In this document: positions 8,589 through 17,845 of the stretch, piece after piece
Numbering within the stretch: the stretch's first letter is position 1
Layout: each line of letters opens with the position of its first letter
DNA from: Jannaschia sp. CCS1
GTDB taxonomy: Bacteria > Pseudomonadota > Alphaproteobacteria > Rhodobacterales > Rhodobacteraceae
Reading direction: 5' to 3'
DNA: 64,000 nt
Assembly: GCF_000013565.1 (NCBI RefSeq)
Contig: NC_007802.1
Coordinates: forward strand, 2,976,001 to 3,040,000
Made by a program: the position numbers and the translations under genes
Notes under the pieces: generated by a model
Database searches by the model: none
Seen by the model: the letters and a program-made list of their open reading frames with translations, nothing else
Told to the model about the DNA's origin: nothing

Positions 8589-9929
8589 TCACTCAACCGC
8601 CCGCTCTAGCGCCGGATAGCGGGTTCCCAGGGTCACGCCGCGCGCCGCGAATGAGATCAACAGCGCCGCCCAGACCCCATGGTTTCCGAGCACCGGGATC
8701 AGGACAATGGCCGCGACCACGTAAATGCATGCGCTCAGGATCATCATGTTGCGCATGTCGCGCCCCTGCGCCGCGCCGATGAAAATTCCGTCCAGCATCC
8801 AGGCCGCACAGCCCACAAGCGGCGCGAAGACCATCCACGGCAGATAGGCCCGCGCGACGACCTGAACCTCCGGGTCTTTGGCCAGAAGGTCGATCAGCCA
8901 CGGTCCCCCAAGCCAGAAGGCGGCACCCATCGCGATACATATCGCCAGCCCCCAGACCGACGTGAGGATTGCAGATCGACGCACGCGGGCCCGGTCGCGC
9001 CGCCCATAGGCGCGTGCAATCAGCGTCTCGGCGGCAAAGGCGAAGCCATCCATGGCATGGGCCGTCAGGTACAAGAACTGAATCAACACCTCATTTGCGG
9101 CCAGCGTCACATCCCCGAATTGCGCCCCCAGAAAGGTGAACGACGTGAAAATTGCCACCAACAGCGCCGACCGGATCAGGATATCCACGTTCAGAAGCGC
9201 CATCTTGACCAGACGCGCGCGGTCGAACACGCGCGGCCAATCGCGCCAGGCGGGCCGGGCGAAGGCGCGACGGCAGTACCACAGGCCCACAGACGCGCCC
9301 ACAATTTCGGCGATGGCCGTGGACAGTGCCACACCCTCCACCCCCCAGCCGAACCCCAGCACAAACAGGAAATTCAGCGCGATGTTGCAGCTGTTCATGA
9401 TCAGCTGCACCGCGAAAACAGCGCCCGTGCGTTCCTGCGCGATCAGCCAGCCCGTCAGCGCATAGACGGAAATCGCGAAGGGCGCGGTCCAGATGCGGAT
9501 AAAGAGGTATTGTTTGGCCAGCGCCTCCACTTCCGCTGTCGTAGGCTCCCATGAGAAGGCCGCGAAGAGGATCAAAGGATAGGCCGCGATCAGAAGCAAT
9601 CCGCCCACACCGGCAATGATCAGGGCACGGGTCAGAATGGCCGACACCTCGGCCATATCCCCCGCCCCTTCCGCCTGCCCCACAAGGCCCACTGTGCCCA
9701 TGCGCAGAAAGCCGAAGATCCAGAAGACGCTCGTCAGGATGATCGCACCGATGCCCACGGCGCCAATCGGGGCCGCCTCCCCCATCTGGCCCACAACGCC
9801 CACATCCACGATCCCCAGAAGCGGCACCGTGGCGTTGGACACGACAATGGGCAGCGCGATTTTCAACACGCGCCTGTGCGTCAGCGGTTTGGGCGGGGTT
9901 GACGGGCTAGCGGTGGCTGGCTCTGGCAT
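8589..9929 (-). CDS. MATE family efflux transporter
   Basis: This 446-residue protein has about twelve membrane segments arranged as two similar halves, typical of the DinF branch of multidrug and toxic compound extrusion transporters (for example LKIALPIVVSNATVPLLGIV at the start and GVWAALLISFAARGVTLG at the end). These are inner-membrane Na+ or H+ antiporters that export cationic compounds. It is the last gene of a three-gene unit with two thioesterases and starts 6 bp after the preceding stop. Confidence 0.88.
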   Translation of the reverse strand: MPEPATASPSTPPKPLTHRRVLKIALPIVVSNATVPLLGIVDVGVVGQMGEAAPIGAVGIGAIILTSVFWIFGFLRMGTVGLVGQAEGAGDMAEVSAILTRALIIAGVGGLLLIAAYPLILFAAFSWEPTTAEVEALAKQYLFIRIWTAPFAISVYALTGWLIAQERTGAVFAVQLIMNSCNIALNFLFVLGFGWGVEGVALSTAIAEIVGASVGLWYCRRAFARPAWRDWPRVFDRARLVKMALLNVDILIRSALLVAIFTSFTFLGAQFGDVTLAANEVLIQFLYLTAHAMDGFAFAAETLIARAYGRRDRARVRRSAILTSVWGLAICIAMGAAFWLGGPWLIDLLAKDPEVQVVARAYLPWMVFAPLVGCAAWMLDGIFIGAAQGRDMRNMMILSACIYVVAAIVLIPVLGNHGVWAALLISFAARGVTLGTRYPALERAVE

Positions 9930-9935
9930 GGGCAG

Positions 9936-10439
9936 CTACCGCGCGGGCATCAGGAAATGCCCGGTGGCCTGCGCGAACAACCTTTGGCGGTTGTCCTGCC
10001 AAGCCTCCACATGGACGCTGGCATAGCGCCGTCCGGACCGGTTCACCCTTGCCCGCGCATAGGCGTCACGCGGCAGGCCGGAGCGCAGGTAATCGACGGT
10101 GAAATCAATCGTCTTGGGCATCCGTGGCAGCGTCTCAGGCGTCAGCGTGTCAGCGTCCAGACGCCCCGTCTCAATCTCATCCCACAGCAGGTTGAAGCCC
10201 AGCTCCATGATCGCGGCGACCTCCAGAAAAGATGCCGTGGCCCCGCCGTGGATCGCGGGTAGCATGGGGTTGCCGATCAGCTTGTCCTGATAATTCAGAA
10301 CCGCCGTCAGCTCATCGCCGCGGCGGTCAAAACCAATGCCCATGGTCGCGATGTAGGGCACGCCCGCGACAAGAGCGGCCAGGGCGCGGTCGCGGCGGCT
10401 TTTGATGACCTCGACGGGTTCGGGCGGCGTGCGCATCAT
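9936..10439 (-). CDS. PaaI-type hotdog-fold thioesterase (1)
   Basis: A single hotdog domain of 167 residues carries the diagnostic LPAIHGGATASFLEVAAIME helix with its HGG motif. The family hydrolyses aryl- or acyl-CoA thioesters in the cytoplasm. The start codon overlaps the stop of the preceding thioesterase gene (ATGA). The C-terminus (HVEAWQDNRQRLFAQATGHF) fits the canonical last strand. The substrate is unknown; the fatty-acid genes just beyond suggest acyl-CoA housekeeping. Confidence 0.85.
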   Translation of the reverse strand: MMRTPPEPVEVIKSRRDRALAALVAGVPYIATMGIGFDRRGDELTAVLNYQDKLIGNPMLPAIHGGATASFLEVAAIMELGFNLLWDEIETGRLDADTLTPETLPRMPKTIDFTVDYLRSGLPRDAYARARVNRSGRRYASVHVEAWQDNRQRLFAQATGHFLMPAR

Positions 10440-10891
10440 GGCTCAGCCCCCGCCACGGTAAACGCGCCTGTCGCGGCCGCCACGGGGCGGTCTGGATCGG
10501 CATCAAAGGCTTCGGCCCGGATGAACGCGACCGAGCGGGTCACGTGATAGCAGTGCGCGCGCGCCGTGATCCGGTCGCCCGGTGTGGCTGGCCGCATGTA
10601 ATCTATGCGCAGGTCCAGGGTGGCCGTGGCGGATTTGGTATCGGGATGGCTCATCACCGCCGCCCCCCCGCAGGTGTCCATCAGGGCCGACACCGCCCCG
10701 CCGTGGATCACGCCCGTGGCCGGATCGCCCACCAGAGCCTCTGAATAGGGCATGGAGATCACCGCGCGACCATCGCCCATCTCTTCCATTTCCATCTGCA
10801 ACGCTTTGGAAAACGGCAGAGCTTCCATGAATTGCCGGACCGCAAAGGCCACAGTGTTCTGGTCGGACGTCGTAGATGTATCCTCGGCCAT
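10436..10891 (-). CDS. PaaI-type hotdog-fold thioesterase (2)
   Basis: This 151-residue hotdog protein has GVIHGGAVSALMDTCGGAAV and a C-terminal strand ending in ATGAFTVAG. It is homologous in layout to the following gene, suggesting an old tandem duplication. I start it at ATG 10891 because AAGGGG lies 5 nt upstream; a start 15 codons earlier has no ribosome site. It is the first gene of the thioesterase-thioesterase-MATE unit and is divergent from the first MerR gene. Confidence 0.85.
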   Translation of the reverse strand: MAEDTSTTSDQNTVAFAVRQFMEALPFSKALQMEMEEMGDGRAVISMPYSEALVGDPATGVIHGGAVSALMDTCGGAAVMSHPDTKSATATLDLRIDYMRPATPGDRITARAHCYHVTRSVAFIRAEAFDADPDRPVAAATGAFTVAGAEP

Positions 10892-10992
10892 GGAGCCCCT
10901 TTCGGCGATTGCGTGCCCTAGGTGTCGCGCCGTCACCGGAGGGACGCAAGGGGAAGATACTTAACAACGCCGCCCGATGGCGGCATACTCGC

Positions 10993-11008
10993 GTCACGCA
11001 ACGTAACT
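10993..11008. promoter_or_regulatory. shared MerR-promoter motif, copy 1
   Basis: ACGCAACGT at 10996-11004 lies about 20-28 bp upstream of the first MerR start codon. The same nine bases recur at 11739-11747 upstream of the second MerR gene. The repetition suggests a common operator or promoter element. Confidence 0.35.
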
Positions 11009-11023
11009 TGAGGATGCGTGCCC

Positions 11024-11389
11024 ATGTCCGAGGACAGGCTTGATTTCAAACAGATGTGCGCGCGCTTCGACGTAACGCCCCGCACCCTGCGTCACTACGA
11101 ATATATAGAATTGCTCGCCCCCATGCGCGAAGGCCGCGCGCGGTATTACGGCCCAAAGGAAGTGGCGCGCATGACATTGATCCTGCGCGGGCGACGGTTT
11201 GGATTTTCGCTGGAAGAGATCCGGCAATGGCTGGAGATCTATGATCGCGGTGACGGGTGGGAGGGTCAGCGCGAGGTCTGGATCGCCCGGGCCGACGCCC
11301 AATTGGAAGAACTTCAGGCGCGGCGGGTAGAGCTTGACGAGATCATTGCGGAGCTGAAATCGCTGCGGGATGCGTCCGCCGCGATCTGA
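11024..11389 (+). CDS. MerR family transcriptional regulator (1)
   Basis: This 121-residue protein has an N-terminal winged helix-turn-helix ([17 protein letters not shown]), the wing REGRARYYGPKEVARM and a C-terminal coiled coil (residues about 85-118). No metal-binding Cys residues are present. It belongs to the group of small MerR proteins found beside acyl-CoA and branched-chain catabolic genes in alphaproteobacteria. It is closely related to the second MerR at 11844, so this is probably a duplication. ATG 11024 has GAGGA about 9 nt upstream; a GTG two codons earlier is possible. Confidence 0.88.
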   Translation: MSEDRLDFKQMCARFDVTPRTLRHYEYIELLAPMREGRARYYGPKEVARMTLILRGRRFGFSLEEIRQWLEIYDRGDGWEGQREVWIARADAQLEELQARRVELDEIIAELKSLRDASAAI

Positions 11390-11843
11390 GGGCTAGTCCC
11401 CGTTTACCGCCTGAAGGATCTGATCCTCAATGATCGTTCAGCCGTCGCCGTCCAAGGGCTGTGTCGGTCACCGCAATAGTTTATCGTCTTGATCCGGCTG
11501 ATCCGCCCGTCTGGCAACTGGCAGGTTATGGCGCGCCCAGGCGCCCCGCGGCGCTGGCGGCAAACCGATTGGCCGCCCCTGTCAGAATCGTGTCCACCTG
11601 TCATGGCTGTGCCGCGTCTCGCGGGTCTGAATGCGACCATTCGGCAGGGGATCACCCATTTTTGCCACCCGAAGCGCTTTGCGAAAATTTCATTTGACCC
11701 TAGGTCAACTTACTTAACCTTTCGTCAGAATATAAGTGACGCAACGTCTGAATTACGTAAACGTCATCTTTGCTTGTACGGTGGCTCAACGACTCGCACA
11801 TGGGCCTTAATGTTGTATGTTTGATCATAGTGAGACCCAAACC
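11390..11843. other. 454-bp intergenic region between the two MerR genes
   Basis: No convincing gene is seen here. The last 150 bp are AT-rich and hold dyads: TTGACC-CTA-GGTCAA at 11694-11708, the shared motif ACGCAACGT at 11739-11747, and a near-perfect dyad ATTACGT-AA-ACGTCAT at 11752-11767. The last resembles sites described for LiuR-type MerR regulators of acyl-CoA catabolism. These probably make up the promoter of the second MerR gene and the acyl-CoA dehydrogenase operon. Confidence 0.5.
11752..11767. promoter_or_regulatory. MerR/LiuR-like operator
   Basis: ATTACGTAAACGTCAT is a 16-bp dyad with 6 of 7 arm positions complementary, 77 bp before the second MerR start. MerR proteins bind such long dyads between -35 and -10. 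The LiuR resemblance is from memory of the family, not from a search. Confidence 0.4.
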
Positions 11844-12236
11844 ATGACCGCTGAAACCATGACCATCCGCGAGATGTGTGACGCCTACGACGTCACGCCG
11901 CGGACCTTGCGCTTCTACGAATCCAAAGAGCTGCTCTACCCCATCCGTGAGGGTCAGCGCCGCCTCTTCACCCGCCGCGACCGCGCGCGCCTGAAGCTGA
12001 TCCTGCGTGGCAAGCGCTTCGGCTTCTCGCTGGAAGAAATCCGCCAACTGCTGGACCTCTATTACGTCGGCGACAGCCAGGAAACGCAGTTGGTCAGCAC
12101 GCTGTCCATTGCCCGCGAACGCCTGAGCGACATGGAACGACAACGCGCGGAGCTTGACGAAGCCATCGACGAGCTGCGCAGCCAGATGAGCCTAGTGGCC
12201 GACATGCTGAAAAACCCAAACAGCAGCGCCGCCTGA
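11844..12236 (+). CDS. MerR family transcriptional regulator (2)
   Basis: This 130-residue protein has a winged helix-turn-helix ([17 protein letters not shown], then [18 protein letters not shown]) and a C-terminal helix that would form the dimer coiled coil. It shares blocks such as [13 protein letters not shown] with the first MerR protein. It lies 28 bp upstream of the acyl-CoA dehydrogenase and is the likely regulator of that operon. ATG 11844 is chosen because the domain begins shortly after it. An ATG at 11817 is in frame; neither has a strong Shine-Dalgarno. Confidence 0.87.
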   Translation: MTAETMTIREMCDAYDVTPRTLRFYESKELLYPIREGQRRLFTRRDRARLKLILRGKRFGFSLEEIRQLLDLYYVGDSQETQLVSTLSIARERLSDMERQRAELDEAIDELRSQMSLVADMLKNPNSSAA

Positions 12237-12264
12237 ACCCAAACGACCCGCCGGGAGAGACCCA

Positions 12265-14040
12265 ATGCCGAGCTATACCGCCCCCACGAAAGACATGCAG
12301 TTCATCCTGCACGATGTGCTGAACATCTCTGCCCAGGACATCCCGGGTTATGGCGATCTGGAGCGTGACTTCACCAGCGCCATTCTGGAGGAAGCCGGCA
12401 AGATCTCGACCGAAGTGCTGGCTCCGCTGAATGCGGTTGGCGACACGCAGGGATGCGTCATGGAAAACGGCGTCGTGCGCACGCCGGACGGGTTCAAGGA
12501 CGCCTTCGGCCAGATGTCCGAGGGCGGCTGGCCCGGCATCGACATGCCTGAAGAGTTCGGCGGCATGGGCCTGCCTTACGTGATGAACACGGCGGTGGGC
12601 GAGATGTTTTCGTCCTCCAACATGGCCTTCACCATGTATCAGGGCCTGACCCATGGCGCGGCGTCTGCGATCCTGGCCCACGGCTCGGACGCGCAGAAGG
12701 CCACCTATCTGCCCAAGATGGTGTCGTGTGAATGGACCGGCACCATGAACCTGACGGAGCCCCATTGCGGCACCGATCTGGGCCTGATGCGCACCAAGGC
12801 GGAGCCTCAGGGCGACGGCAGCTACAAGATTTCCGGCCAGAAGATTTTCATCTCGGCCGGTGAGCATGACATGTCCGACAACATCATCCATCTGGTGCTC
12901 GGCAAGATCACCGGCGGCCCCGAGGGGATCAAGGGTGTGTCGCTGTTCATCGTGCCGAAGTTCCTGGTGAATGACGATGGTAGCCTCGGCGCCCGCAACG
13001 GCGTGTCATGCGGCAAGATCGAAGAAAAGATGGGCATCCACGGCAATTCCACCTGCGTCATGAATTATGACGAGGCGACGGGGTATCTTCTGGGCGAAGA
13101 TCACAAGGGCATGCGCGCCATGTTCACCATGATGAACGAGGCGCGCCTGGGCGTTGGTATGCAAGGTGTCAGCCAAGCGGAGGTCGCCTACCAAAACGCG
13201 CTGGAGTATGCCAAGGACCGTCTGCAAGGCCGTGACGTGACCGGTATCAAGAACCCCGATGGGCCTGCTGACCCGCTGATCGTCCACCCCGATATCCGCC
13301 GCAACCTGATGGAACAAAAGAGCTTTGCCGAAGGCGCGCGTGCGTTCCTGCTCTGGGGCTCCAGCCTGATCGACGCTGCACATCGTGGCGACGACAAGGA
13401 CGCCGATGGTCTGATTTCCCTCCTGACGCCCGTGATCAAGGGCTTCCTGACAGACAAGGGGTTCGACATGGCCGTCCAGGCCCAGCAGGTCTATGGCGGG
13501 CACGGGTATATCGAGGAATGGGGCATGTCCCAGTTCGCCCGCGATGCCCGGATCGCGATGATCTATGAAGGGGCCAATGGCGTTCAGGCGCTGGATCTGG
13601 TGGGCCGCAAGCTGGCCCAGGACGGCGGCAAGCACGTCATGGCCTTCTTCGATCTGGTCAAGGGGTTCGCCAAGGACAACGCGGAGGTGGACGGGATGGG
13701 AGAATTCCTGACACCGCTCAAGGCCGCGTCCAAGGACCTGCAGGCAGCCGCCATGTATTTCATGCAGGAAGGCATGAAGAACCCCAACAACGCGCTGTCC
13801 GGCTCCACCGACTTCATGCACCTCTTCGGGCACACCTGCATGGGTCTGATGTGGGCAATGATGGCGAAGGCATCGCTGGAAGCGCTGGCCGCTGGTACGT
13901 CTGACCCGGTGTTCCACGAGACGAAATTGGCCACGGGTCGCTTCTACATGACGCGCACCCTGCCGATGACCGCGACGCACCTGGCCCGCATCCACGCGGG
14001 CGGCGAGACGGTCATGGCGCTGGACGCGGCGAACTTCTGA
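12265..14040 (+). CDS. acyl-CoA dehydrogenase, long form with C-terminal extension
   Basis: At 591 residues this is the long acyl-CoA dehydrogenase type, with N-terminal, central beta and C-terminal helical domains followed by an extra helical domain. Motifs include [19 protein letters not shown] (FAD/substrate binding), [20 protein letters not shown] and the catalytic-base region [17 protein letters not shown]. It introduces the trans-2 double bond into an acyl-CoA, using FAD and ETF in the cytoplasm. The same architecture is shared by DmdC (methylmercaptopropionyl-CoA dehydrogenase) of roseobacters, but no dmd neighbours are present, so fatty acyl-CoA is the safer guess. The clear Shine-Dalgarno GGGAGAG precedes the ATG. 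Confidence 0.92.
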   Translation: MPSYTAPTKDMQFILHDVLNISAQDIPGYGDLERDFTSAILEEAGKISTEVLAPLNAVGDTQGCVMENGVVRTPDGFKDAFGQMSEGGWPGIDMPEEFGGMGLPYVMNTAVGEMFSSSNMAFTMYQGLTHGAASAILAHGSDAQKATYLPKMVSCEWTGTMNLTEPHCGTDLGLMRTKAEPQGDGSYKISGQKIFISAGEHDMSDNIIHLVLGKITGGPEGIKGVSLFIVPKFLVNDDGSLGARNGVSCGKIEEKMGIHGNSTCVMNYDEATGYLLGEDHKGMRAMFTMMNEARLGVGMQGVSQAEVAYQNALEYAKDRLQGRDVTGIKNPDGPADPLIVHPDIRRNLMEQKSFAEGARAFLLWGSSLIDAAHRGDDKDADGLISLLTPVIKGFLTDKGFDMAVQAQQVYGGHGYIEEWGMSQFARDARIAMIYEGANGVQALDLVGRKLAQDGGKHVMAFFDLVKGFAKDNAEVDGMGEFLTPLKAASKDLQAAAMYFMQEGMKNPNNALSGSTDFMHLFGHTCMGLMWAMMAKASLEALAAGTSDPVFHETKLATGRFYMTRTLPMTATHLARIHAGGETVMALDAANF

Positions 14041-14228
14041 TGAGCAATCGCACGCGTCTTTTGCTCGCCGGGTTGGCCAGCCTTTTGATCGGGCTGATTG
14101 GGGGCATCTGGATGGTGGTACTCACGATTGCGGAGCTGGACGCAGGCGGCCCTGCCCCCGTCGTGATTACGACAGTGCTTGTCGTGGGCGGGATTGGTGC
14201 GATGATCGCCTCACGCTTCATTCGCTAA
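14040..14228 (+). CDS. small two-helix membrane protein, 62 aa
   Basis: Two hydrophobic helices are visible, LLLAGLASLLIGLIGGIWMV (about residues 7-28) and APVVITTVLVVGGIGAMIA (about 39-58). It is coupled to the acyl-CoA dehydrogenase by a TGATG overlap, so it is expressed with it. The family is not recognised; no function is assigned. Confidence 0.65.
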   Translation: MSNRTRLLLAGLASLLIGLIGGIWMVVLTIAELDAGGPAPVVITTVLVVGGIGAMIASRFIR

Positions 14229-14237
14229 GGAACCCTG

Positions 14238-14450
14238 ATGCCCAAACGCCTCCGCCTCACCCGCCGCACAAACATTGCCATGACAGAAGACGGCTACCGC
14301 AAATTGCGGAGCCTGTCGAAAGAGGCGGGTCTGGACGAGGGGGAGTTCCTGTCGTTCCTGTTTGAAAACTGGGGCAGCGTAATCAACGAAGAGAAGTTCA
14401 TTGCCCGCATCCGTCTGTTCAATTCAGAGCTGGAGGAGCGGAAGCGATGA
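14238..14450 (+). CDS. hypothetical protein, possible ribbon-helix-helix, 70 aa
   Basis: This basic 70-residue protein has the sequence TNIAMTEDGYRKLRSLSKEA, resembling the strand and first helix of ribbon-helix-helix DNA-binding proteins, followed by a second helix (GEFLSFLFENWGSV). It is in the acyl-CoA dehydrogenase operon and its last 4 bases overlap the next gene (ATGA). The DNA-binding idea is an inference from the pattern; it is not confirmed. Confidence 0.6.
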   Translation: MPKRLRLTRRTNIAMTEDGYRKLRSLSKEAGLDEGEFLSFLFENWGSVINEEKFIARIRLFNSELEERKR

Positions 14451-15169
14451 AACGGGCGGTGCTCTGTCTGATTGTCGCGCTATGCGTGCCGGTCGCGGCA
14501 ATCGCGCAATCGGGGTTCACCTTCGGCGCAAGCCCTGGCCTGCGCGACACGCCCCGCGCGCTTGAGCTGTTTGACGACATCCAGGGCTACGCCGATCTTG
14601 CGCCGGAGCGTCACGGGACGGTCGACCAACCCCTTCAAACCGAGCTTGGCACACACCTGCTGCTTCGCGCGTTCCGCAATGTCTGCCTTGGCATCGAGCA
14701 GGGACGCGCGCTCGCCGATGTGATGCCGGGCGACTTTGCGCCCTACGTGACCTTGCCCTACTCCTTCGGTGACATCGAAGAGCCTGATTACGGCCCCGGA
14801 CGCCGCGTGCTGTCGTCTACCGGGTCTATCGACACCGACGAAGACGAAGGGCGCCCGTTCATCTGGCTCGCCCCTGACCCTGCGGGTCTGTCCTGCCGGA
14901 TCGAATGGCATATAGACGGGAACCTGCCAGAGGCACGTCAGCATGCGATCGCAAGCTATCTGGACAATTGGGTTCCGTGGCAATTCGCGCTGGTCCACGG
15001 CTCTCGCCCAGTCCTTGGCACTGCGCCGATGCCATCGCACGTCTCGGAATGGGACAGGCCTTGCGGCGACCGGTGGTGCCCGCTGGTGATCCTCTACAGT
15101 TTCGTCGGCGGTCAGATCAGTGTCGAGACCGTGCTCAACATCACCGACATTGAAGGGGACCTCCCATGA
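14447..15169 (+). CDS. secreted hypothetical protein, 240 aa
   Basis: A Sec signal peptide is clear (VLCLIVALCVPVAAIAQSG, cleavage after AIA), so the product is periplasmic or exported. The mature part has four or more Cys residues, including CGDRWCPL near the C-terminus, which may form disulfides. The family is not recognised. It sits in the acyl-CoA dehydrogenase operon, overlapping neighbours by 4 bases on both sides. Confidence 0.7.
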   Translation: MKRAVLCLIVALCVPVAAIAQSGFTFGASPGLRDTPRALELFDDIQGYADLAPERHGTVDQPLQTELGTHLLLRAFRNVCLGIEQGRALADVMPGDFAPYVTLPYSFGDIEEPDYGPGRRVLSSTGSIDTDEDEGRPFIWLAPDPAGLSCRIEWHIDGNLPEARQHAIASYLDNWVPWQFALVHGSRPVLGTAPMPSHVSEWDRPCGDRWCPLVILYSFVGGQISVETVLNITDIEGDLP

Positions 15170-15786
15170 CCAACACACTCTATTGCTTCGGTGAAAGCGG
15201 GAACGCCTACAAAGCCGCCCTTGCGCTGGAGTTGGCTGGCATTCCCTGGACGCCCCGTCATGTGGACTTCTTCAGCGGCGAGACGCGCACGCCCGAGTTT
15301 CGCGCGCAAAACCCGATGGGAGAAGTGCCCTTCCTTGACGCGGATGGTGAGATCATGACCCAATCGGGCGTGATCCAGCATTGGGTGATGGAGACGACGG
15401 GCAAACTGACCGGGGATACGCCGCGCAACGTTCTGCGATGGACGATCTTTGACAATCAGAAGATCTCGGGCGTTGCAGGGCCTTTGCGGTTCTTGATGAA
15501 TTTCATCCCGGAGGACAAACGCAACGCCGATGTCATCGGTTTTCACGCCGCGCGGCTCAAGGGCTCTCTGAAGATCCTGGAGGCTGAATTGACCAATCGC
15601 GACTGGCTGGCCGGTGATGCGCTGAGTTGTGCTGATATAAGCTGCGCCGGGTATCTTTTCTATGAAGAGCCATTCACCTTCGCCCGCGCCGATTATCCCG
15701 CCATTGACGCCTGGCTCACGCGGATCAGCAAAACGCCCGGCTGGAAGCATCCCTATGACCTGATGGAGCGGGCCTTTCCCGCATGA
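15166..15786 (+). CDS. glutathione S-transferase family protein
   Basis: This 206-residue protein has a thioredoxin-like N-terminal domain (LYCFGESGNAYKAALALELA, with a Ser at the activation position), the cis-Pro/glutathione region NPMGEVPFLDADGEIMTQSG, and an all-helical C-terminal domain (DWLAGDALSCADISCAGYLF). The family conjugates or reduces substrates with glutathione in the cytoplasm. It is the last gene of the acyl-CoA dehydrogenase unit, overlapping the preceding gene by 4 bases. Confidence 0.88.
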   Translation: MTNTLYCFGESGNAYKAALALELAGIPWTPRHVDFFSGETRTPEFRAQNPMGEVPFLDADGEIMTQSGVIQHWVMETTGKLTGDTPRNVLRWTIFDNQKISGVAGPLRFLMNFIPEDKRNADVIGFHAARLKGSLKILEAELTNRDWLAGDALSCADISCAGYLFYEEPFTFARADYPAIDAWLTRISKTPGWKHPYDLMERAFPA

Positions 15787-15868
15787 CCCACCCGGCCCCC
15801 ATATTCCCCCTAGCCTCCGGGCGCGTGGCTTGGCACGGTGACGCCGAGGCAAGTCAGGATGTGCGCCC

Positions 15869-16408
15869 ATGGTCAGCAAACTCGCCCTCGGAGCGATCTG
15901 GGGCTACCAGCGTTACGTGTCGCCTCACAAGGGATTCCGCTGTGCGCATTCCGTCCTGCACGGGGGCACCGGATGTTCGGGCTATGCCAAACACGCGATC
16001 CGCGACCATGGGTTATGGGGCGCGATCCCGGCAATCCGACAGCGGTTTCGCGATTGCCGGTCAGCCTCAGAGACCTTGCGCGCAAACTGCGCCGTCCATT
16101 CGAACTGGGCGGAGGATCAGGCGGGATCCTCTCCGCGTCGGGGCCGCAAACGTCGCAGGAAGACCCAGGATGGCAAGGGTGGCGGCTGGTTCGGCTCTGC
16201 CTGCGATTGCGGCGATGCCGCGTTCTGCGGCCTTGCGCTGCCCGCCTTCTGCGCGGCCGGATCGGCGGGGGCTCAATCCACCTCGCCCGACAAAATTGGC
16301 ACGCCGGCGGACGGCGGTGGCGCGGACGGATGCGGCGGCGCAGATTGTTCTGCCCCGTCCTGTGATGGCGGATGCGGCAGCTGTGACTGCAGCCCGTCCT
16401 GTGGATAG
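15869..16408 (+). CDS. yidD: YidD-like membrane protein insertion factor with long Cys-rich tail
   Basis: Residues 1 to about 65 match YidD: IWGYQRYVSPHKGFRCAHSV, TGCSGYAKHAIRDHGLWGAI and a final RDC. YidD is a short (70-85 residue) membrane-associated helper of YidC/Sec insertion. Here the protein runs to 179 residues. The added part is first basic (RRGRKRRRKTQDGKGGG) and then a glycine/cysteine-rich tail with about a dozen Cys (for example CDCGDAAFCG and CGSCDCSPSCG). The extension could bind metal or lie in the periplasm; no function is known. It is preceded by a weak ribosome site and stands alone. Confidence 0.75.
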   Translation: MVSKLALGAIWGYQRYVSPHKGFRCAHSVLHGGTGCSGYAKHAIRDHGLWGAIPAIRQRFRDCRSASETLRANCAVHSNWAEDQAGSSPRRGRKRRRKTQDGKGGGWFGSACDCGDAAFCGLALPAFCAAGSAGAQSTSPDKIGTPADGGGADGCGGADCSAPSCDGGCGSCDCSPSCG

Positions 16409-16579
16409 CAGGCCGGTATCTTGTGCGGCCAGCAGGCTGACATCGCGTGCGAATGACCGCCCACACTCAACCGTGACACAGGCCGGGATTGCGCCTGCGC
16501 CCACCGGCTTCCCATATTTGACACATACCCGGCCCGCCCCTTGCCTGAAGCGGCGCGGCCAGAGCTTTGGAGACGACCC

Positions 16580-17791
16580 ATGACCGATGCCTTTATCTAT
16601 GACGCGATCCGCACCCCCCGTGGCAAAGGCCGCCGCGACGGCGCCCTGCATGAGGTGACGTCTGCGCGCCTGTCTGCCTTCACCCTCAACACTCTCAAGG
16701 AGCGGAATGGCCTTGAAGGTCACGCGGTCGAGGACGTGATCTGGGGCAACGTCACCCAGGTGATGGAGCAAGGCGGCTGTCTGGCCCGCGCCGCTGTTCT
16801 GGCATCGGACCTGGATGAAAGCATCCCCGGTCTTGCGATCAACCGCTTCTGCGCCTCCGGCCTTGAGGCCGTGAACCTCGCCGCCAACCAGATCAAAGGC
16901 GGCGCGGGCGATGGCTATATCGCCGGCGGGGTTGAGATGATGGGCCGTGTGGCCATGGGCAGTGACGGTGCCGCCATGGCCGTGGACCCGCAACTGGCGA
17001 TGGGCAGCTACTTTGTGCCCCAGGGCATCTCCGCCGATATCATTGCCACGGAATACGGCTTCACCCGCGATGAGGTGGACGCCTATTCCGTGGAAAGCCA
17101 AAACCGTGCTGCGGCGGCCTGGGCCGACCACCGCTTCGGCAAGTCGGTGATCACGGTCAAAGACCAGAATGGCCTGACGATTCTCGACAAAGACGAATAC
17201 ATGCGGCCCCAGACGGACATGCAATCGCTCGGCGCGCTGAAGCCTGCGTTCAAGGACATGGGCGAAGCGATGCCCGGTTTTGACGCCGTGGCGCTGATGA
17301 AGTACCCGCACCTTGAGGCGATCAACCACATCCACCACGCGGGCAACTCCTCGGGTATCGTCGATGGCTCCGCTGCGATCCTGGTCGGCAACAAGGAGTT
17401 CGGTGAGAAGTGGGGCCTGACGCCCCGCGCAAAGATCCGCGCCAATGCCAAGATCGGCACCGATCCCACCATCAACCTGACAGGCCCCGTTCCCGTGACC
17501 GAGAAGATCCTGTCGGAAAACGGCATGTCCATCGACGACATCGGTCTGTTTGAGGTGAATGAGGCGTTTGCCGCCGTCGTGCTGCGCTTCCTGCAAGCGT
17601 TTGACGTGGACCATGCGAAGGTCAACGTGAATGGCGGTGCCATCGCCATGGGCCACCCCCTGGGGGCCACGGGGGCGATGATCCTTGGCACCCTGCTGGA
17701 CGAGATGGAACGTGCGGATAAGGAAACCGGCCTCGCCACGCTCTGTGTGGCCGCTGGCATGGGATCTGCCACGATCCTGGAGCGGGTGTAG
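16580..17791 (+). CDS. acetyl-CoA C-acetyltransferase (thiolase II/FadA-type)
   Basis: This 403-residue thiolase has the acylation cysteine in INRFCASGLEAVNLAANQIK (about residue 93), NEAFA, the histidine in GGAIAMGHPLGATGAMI and the second Cys in LCVAAGMGSATILERV. It cleaves 3-ketoacyl-CoA to acetyl-CoA plus a shortened acyl-CoA. The start at 16580 begins the family consensus (DAFIYDAIRTPRGKGRRDG); a longer in-frame opening upstream is not thiolase-like. It is the first gene of an operon with the NTF2-like protein and the FadB-type enzyme, the usual thiolase/multifunctional enzyme pair of beta-oxidation. Confidence 0.95.
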   Translation: MTDAFIYDAIRTPRGKGRRDGALHEVTSARLSAFTLNTLKERNGLEGHAVEDVIWGNVTQVMEQGGCLARAAVLASDLDESIPGLAINRFCASGLEAVNLAANQIKGGAGDGYIAGGVEMMGRVAMGSDGAAMAVDPQLAMGSYFVPQGISADIIATEYGFTRDEVDAYSVESQNRAAAAWADHRFGKSVITVKDQNGLTILDKDEYMRPQTDMQSLGALKPAFKDMGEAMPGFDAVALMKYPHLEAINHIHHAGNSSGIVDGSAAILVGNKEFGEKWGLTPRAKIRANAKIGTDPTINLTGPVPVTEKILSENGMSIDDIGLFEVNEAFAAVVLRFLQAFDVDHAKVNVNGGAIAMGHPLGATGAMILGTLLDEMERADKETGLATLCVAAGMGSATILERV

Positions 17792-17845
17792 CCCCGCCGC
17801 CTCGGCACGCCCCGCCCCCCGCACGGCAAGAGAAAGGAGGACCGC

